DNA from: Rikenellaceae bacterium
GTDB lineage: Bacteria; Bacteroidota; Bacteroidia; Bacteroidales; Rikenellaceae
NCBI GenBank assembly: GCA_020859745.1
Contig: JAJBVQ010000070.1
Location: 1-7,137, forward strand
Length of the DNA: 7,137 bases
Reading direction: 5' to 3'
In this document: positions 5,978 through 7,137 of the stretch, piece by piece
Layout of the letters: every line of letters starts with the position of its first letter
How positions within the stretch are numbered: position 1 is the first letter of the stretch
The notes under the pieces: generated by a model
Database searches by the model: none
What the model saw: only the letters and a program-made list of their open reading frames with translations
What the model was told of the DNA's origin: nothing
Translations under genes and position numbers: made by a program

Positions 5978-6057
5978 GCAGCCCGGAGCCATCCCGGGCG
6001 GAGGGCTGCAACTCTTGCCGCTTTCGCGCCACGATTGCGCCTCTGCTGGCTCCGGGC
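5978..6057. other. Nested, mutually exclusive inverted repeats
   Basis: GCCCGGAGCCA (5981-5991) is the exact reverse complement of 6047-6057 (11 bp). The same left arm can instead pair locally, GCCCGG with CCGGGC (5994-5999), or as GCAGCCC (5978-5984) with GGGCTGC (6004-6010). The pairings compete with one another. Confidence 0.5.
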
Positions 6058-6078
6058 CAACGATGTACCTTCAGCCTG

Positions 6079-6106
6079 CCCACTGGCGCGGGAATTCTTT
6101 GCTCGC
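6079..6106 (+). repeat. Second repeat family, copy 2
   Basis: This is the partner of 5930-5960 with the same order CACT, CGCGGGAA, T-rich stretch, TCGCC. It is unrelated to the CGARTAG cores. Confidence 0.42.
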
Positions 6107-6196
6107 CGGGGAATGCCGGAAGTGAAGTAAGGGCCTGCCCGCGGCCAATGCGTTCGCGGTCCGGCGCGGGGCGTTATTGCTTTCCTGTCGGGAAAC

Positions 6197-6218
6197 AGCC
6201 TTCCCGCTGAGGAAGGCT
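6197..6218 (-). terminator. Possible intrinsic terminator after pbpC
   Basis: AGCCTTCC-TCAGCG-GGAAGGCT on the minus strand: eight perfect pairs and a six-base loop, 38 nt after the pbpC stop. Only a short GTTTCC follows, so the U-tract is weak. Confidence 0.38.
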
Positions 6219-6256
6219 CCGACGGCATAAGGGCGTGAGAAATAAAAGTGGTGCGG

Positions 6257-7137
6257 TCAGTCCGACTTCAGGACGGTAAAGCGTATCCGTTGCCGGTTGC
6301 CGCTGTCGTCCACGATGGTCAGCCAGTGCTCCCCGGCTACCGGGGCGACGGACAGGGTATGCCCGGCGGCCGCCGAGCGGGTCGAGCCGAGGTAGGTGTT
6401 GTCGAGGTGCCAGTGTATCGTCGCGCTGTCTGAACGGTGCGCAGCGCGGAAAATGAATCGTTCCGTGGCCGCCTTGCCTCCGGCGAACCCTTTGGGCAGG
6501 TAGAGAAGCGCATTTTGCTGCGGATAGATCAGTTCCAGGGGCCGGGAGCCGGTCACGGCGGGAGGCACGGCGTAGTCCGAGGCGGACTGCCGGTAATAGT
6601 ATTCCGCGGCGGGAGGCAGCACAAACCACCCTTTGACGCCGCCGTCCGATGCGACCGGTTTATGGTACGGGCAAAGCGGTGACGCGACGCCTGCACGGGG
6701 AATGCTGACGGTATCGACCGGGTCGCCGGACGAATAGCACCACCGGGAAGCCCGGTGCCCGCTGCGGCGGCAGACGGCGGCGGACTCCATGTCGTCCAGC
6801 GGTTCGGCGAACCACTGCCCGGCTGCCGGGAGCATCGAGAAGATGTCGAACATAATGGGCGCGGCATGGCCCACGCCGGTCATCGAGGCGCGTCCCTCGC
6901 CGTCGGCGTTGCCGACCCACACGCCTACGGCGTATCTGGGTGTGAGGCCGATGGCCCAGGCGTCGCGGTTGCCGTAACTGGTGCCGGTCTTCCACGCCAC
7001 CTGTTTCATGGAGCTGAACTCTTGCCACGCGGCCTCCTCTTCGGGCCGGTTCACGCCGCTCATGGCCCCGAACATATACCACAGGGCGGAGGGGGAGAGG
7101 GGGCAAGGTCGGACGGTGGATTCGTTTCTACAAGATT
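6257..7137 (-). CDS. pbpC: Penicillin-binding protein 1C, C-terminal part (N-terminus beyond window edge)
   Basis: Periplasmic-facing peptidoglycan synthase of the bifunctional glycosyltransferase/transpeptidase family. Only the last 292 residues are visible, counted here from the first complete codon. They hold the end of the transpeptidase domain with the KTG active-site box in WKTGTSYGNRDAWAIG (K at visible residue 49; codons 6983-6991). The ALWYMFGAMSGVNRPEE segment is placed as in PBP1C homologues. A cysteine-containing linker follows (CRR, WCYSS, PLCPYHKP), then WFVLPPAAEYYYR. The last 85 or so residues, with IHWHLDNTYLGST, AGEHWLTIVDDSGN and RFTVL, fit the PBP1C C-terminal (BiPBP_C) domain. 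The glycosyltransferase domain and the catalytic SxxK and SxN boxes lie outside. The frame is open to the window end, so internal ATGs such as 7075 are not starts. It is separated from asnA by 1.2 kb and is probably a different transcription unit. Confidence 0.93.
   Translation of the reverse strand, partial: SCRNESTVRPCPLSPSALWYMFGAMSGVNRPEEEAAWQEFSSMKQVAWKTGTSYGNRDAWAIGLTPRYAVGVWVGNADGEGRASMTGVGHAAPIMFDIFSMLPAAGQWFAEPLDDMESAAVCRRSGHRASRWCYSSGDPVDTVSIPRAGVASPLCPYHKPVASDGGVKGWFVLPPAAEYYYRQSASDYAVPPAVTGSRPLELIYPQQNALLYLPKGFAGGKAATERFIFRAAHRSDSATIHWHLDNTYLGSTRSAAAGHTLSVAPVAGEHWLTIVDDSGNRQRIRFTVLKSD

Larger units (their letters stand above)
5059..6256. other. 1.2-kb intergenic region without a credible gene, filled with hairpins and degenerate repeats
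   Basis: This gap between the pbpC stop and the asnA start is far longer than the 23-29 nt gaps in the rest of the window. Several frames stay open for 60-150 codons on both strands. Their translations are low-complexity, rich in Arg, Ala, Pro, Ser and Gly, lack recognisable motifs, overlap one another, and run straight through inverted repeats. I see no tRNA, rRNA or mobile-element gene. Contents from right to left are: a terminator-like stem (6197-6218), nested inverted repeats (5962-6057), the core-plus-hairpin array (5382-5926), stem-loops at 5303-5368 and 5192-5238, and the asnA promoter. Confidence 0.8.

Noticed and set aside
5549..6629. Minus-strand frames of 147, 97 and 151 codons
   Set aside because: The first two cover hairpins and repeats with biased composition; the third is an out-of-frame shadow of pbpC plus spacer.

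Overview
The window reads as chromosomal DNA from a GC-rich member of the Bacteroidales, most likely a Rikenellaceae/Alistipes-type gut bacterium. The reasons are the protein set (ammonia-dependent asparagine synthetase, type III glutamine synthetase, a Porphyromonas-type dipeptidyl peptidase 5, PBP1C), the lack of Shine-Dalgarno sequences before the start codons, and a Bacteroidetes -7 promoter box (TATCTTTG). The genus is an inference from GC content and gene style, not something tested.

All recognisable genes lie on the minus strand, so transcription runs from high to low coordinates. At the right edge is the C-terminal part of penicillin-binding protein 1C (6257-7137, its beginning outside the window). 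About 1.2 kb without a credible gene follows (5059-6256). Then come asnA (4021-5058), glnN (1799-3991) and a dipeptidyl peptidase 5-like lipoprotein (1-1775, its end outside the window). asnA, glnN and the peptidase are separated by only 29 and 23 nt and look like one operon, driven by the promoter just before asnA. Two of its products fix ammonium into amides (asparagine and glutamine) using ATP. The third would release dipeptides from peptides in the cell envelope. A nitrogen-acquisition unit is a reasonable reading.

The gene-free 1.2 kb is the most unusual part. It contains a degenerate repeat array on the plus strand: six cores of about 26-32 nt share the pattern CGARTAG - 4 to 7 nt - TTTCCG - 3 nt - CAGCGG, with starts 75-117 nt apart. 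GC-rich stem-loops of differing sequence lie between the cores, including a perfect 19-bp hairpin. More hairpins and a second repeat pair flank the array. The open frames crossing it look like artefacts of GC-rich repeats. It may be a REP-like interspersed repeat family or a structured RNA; the window alone cannot say which.
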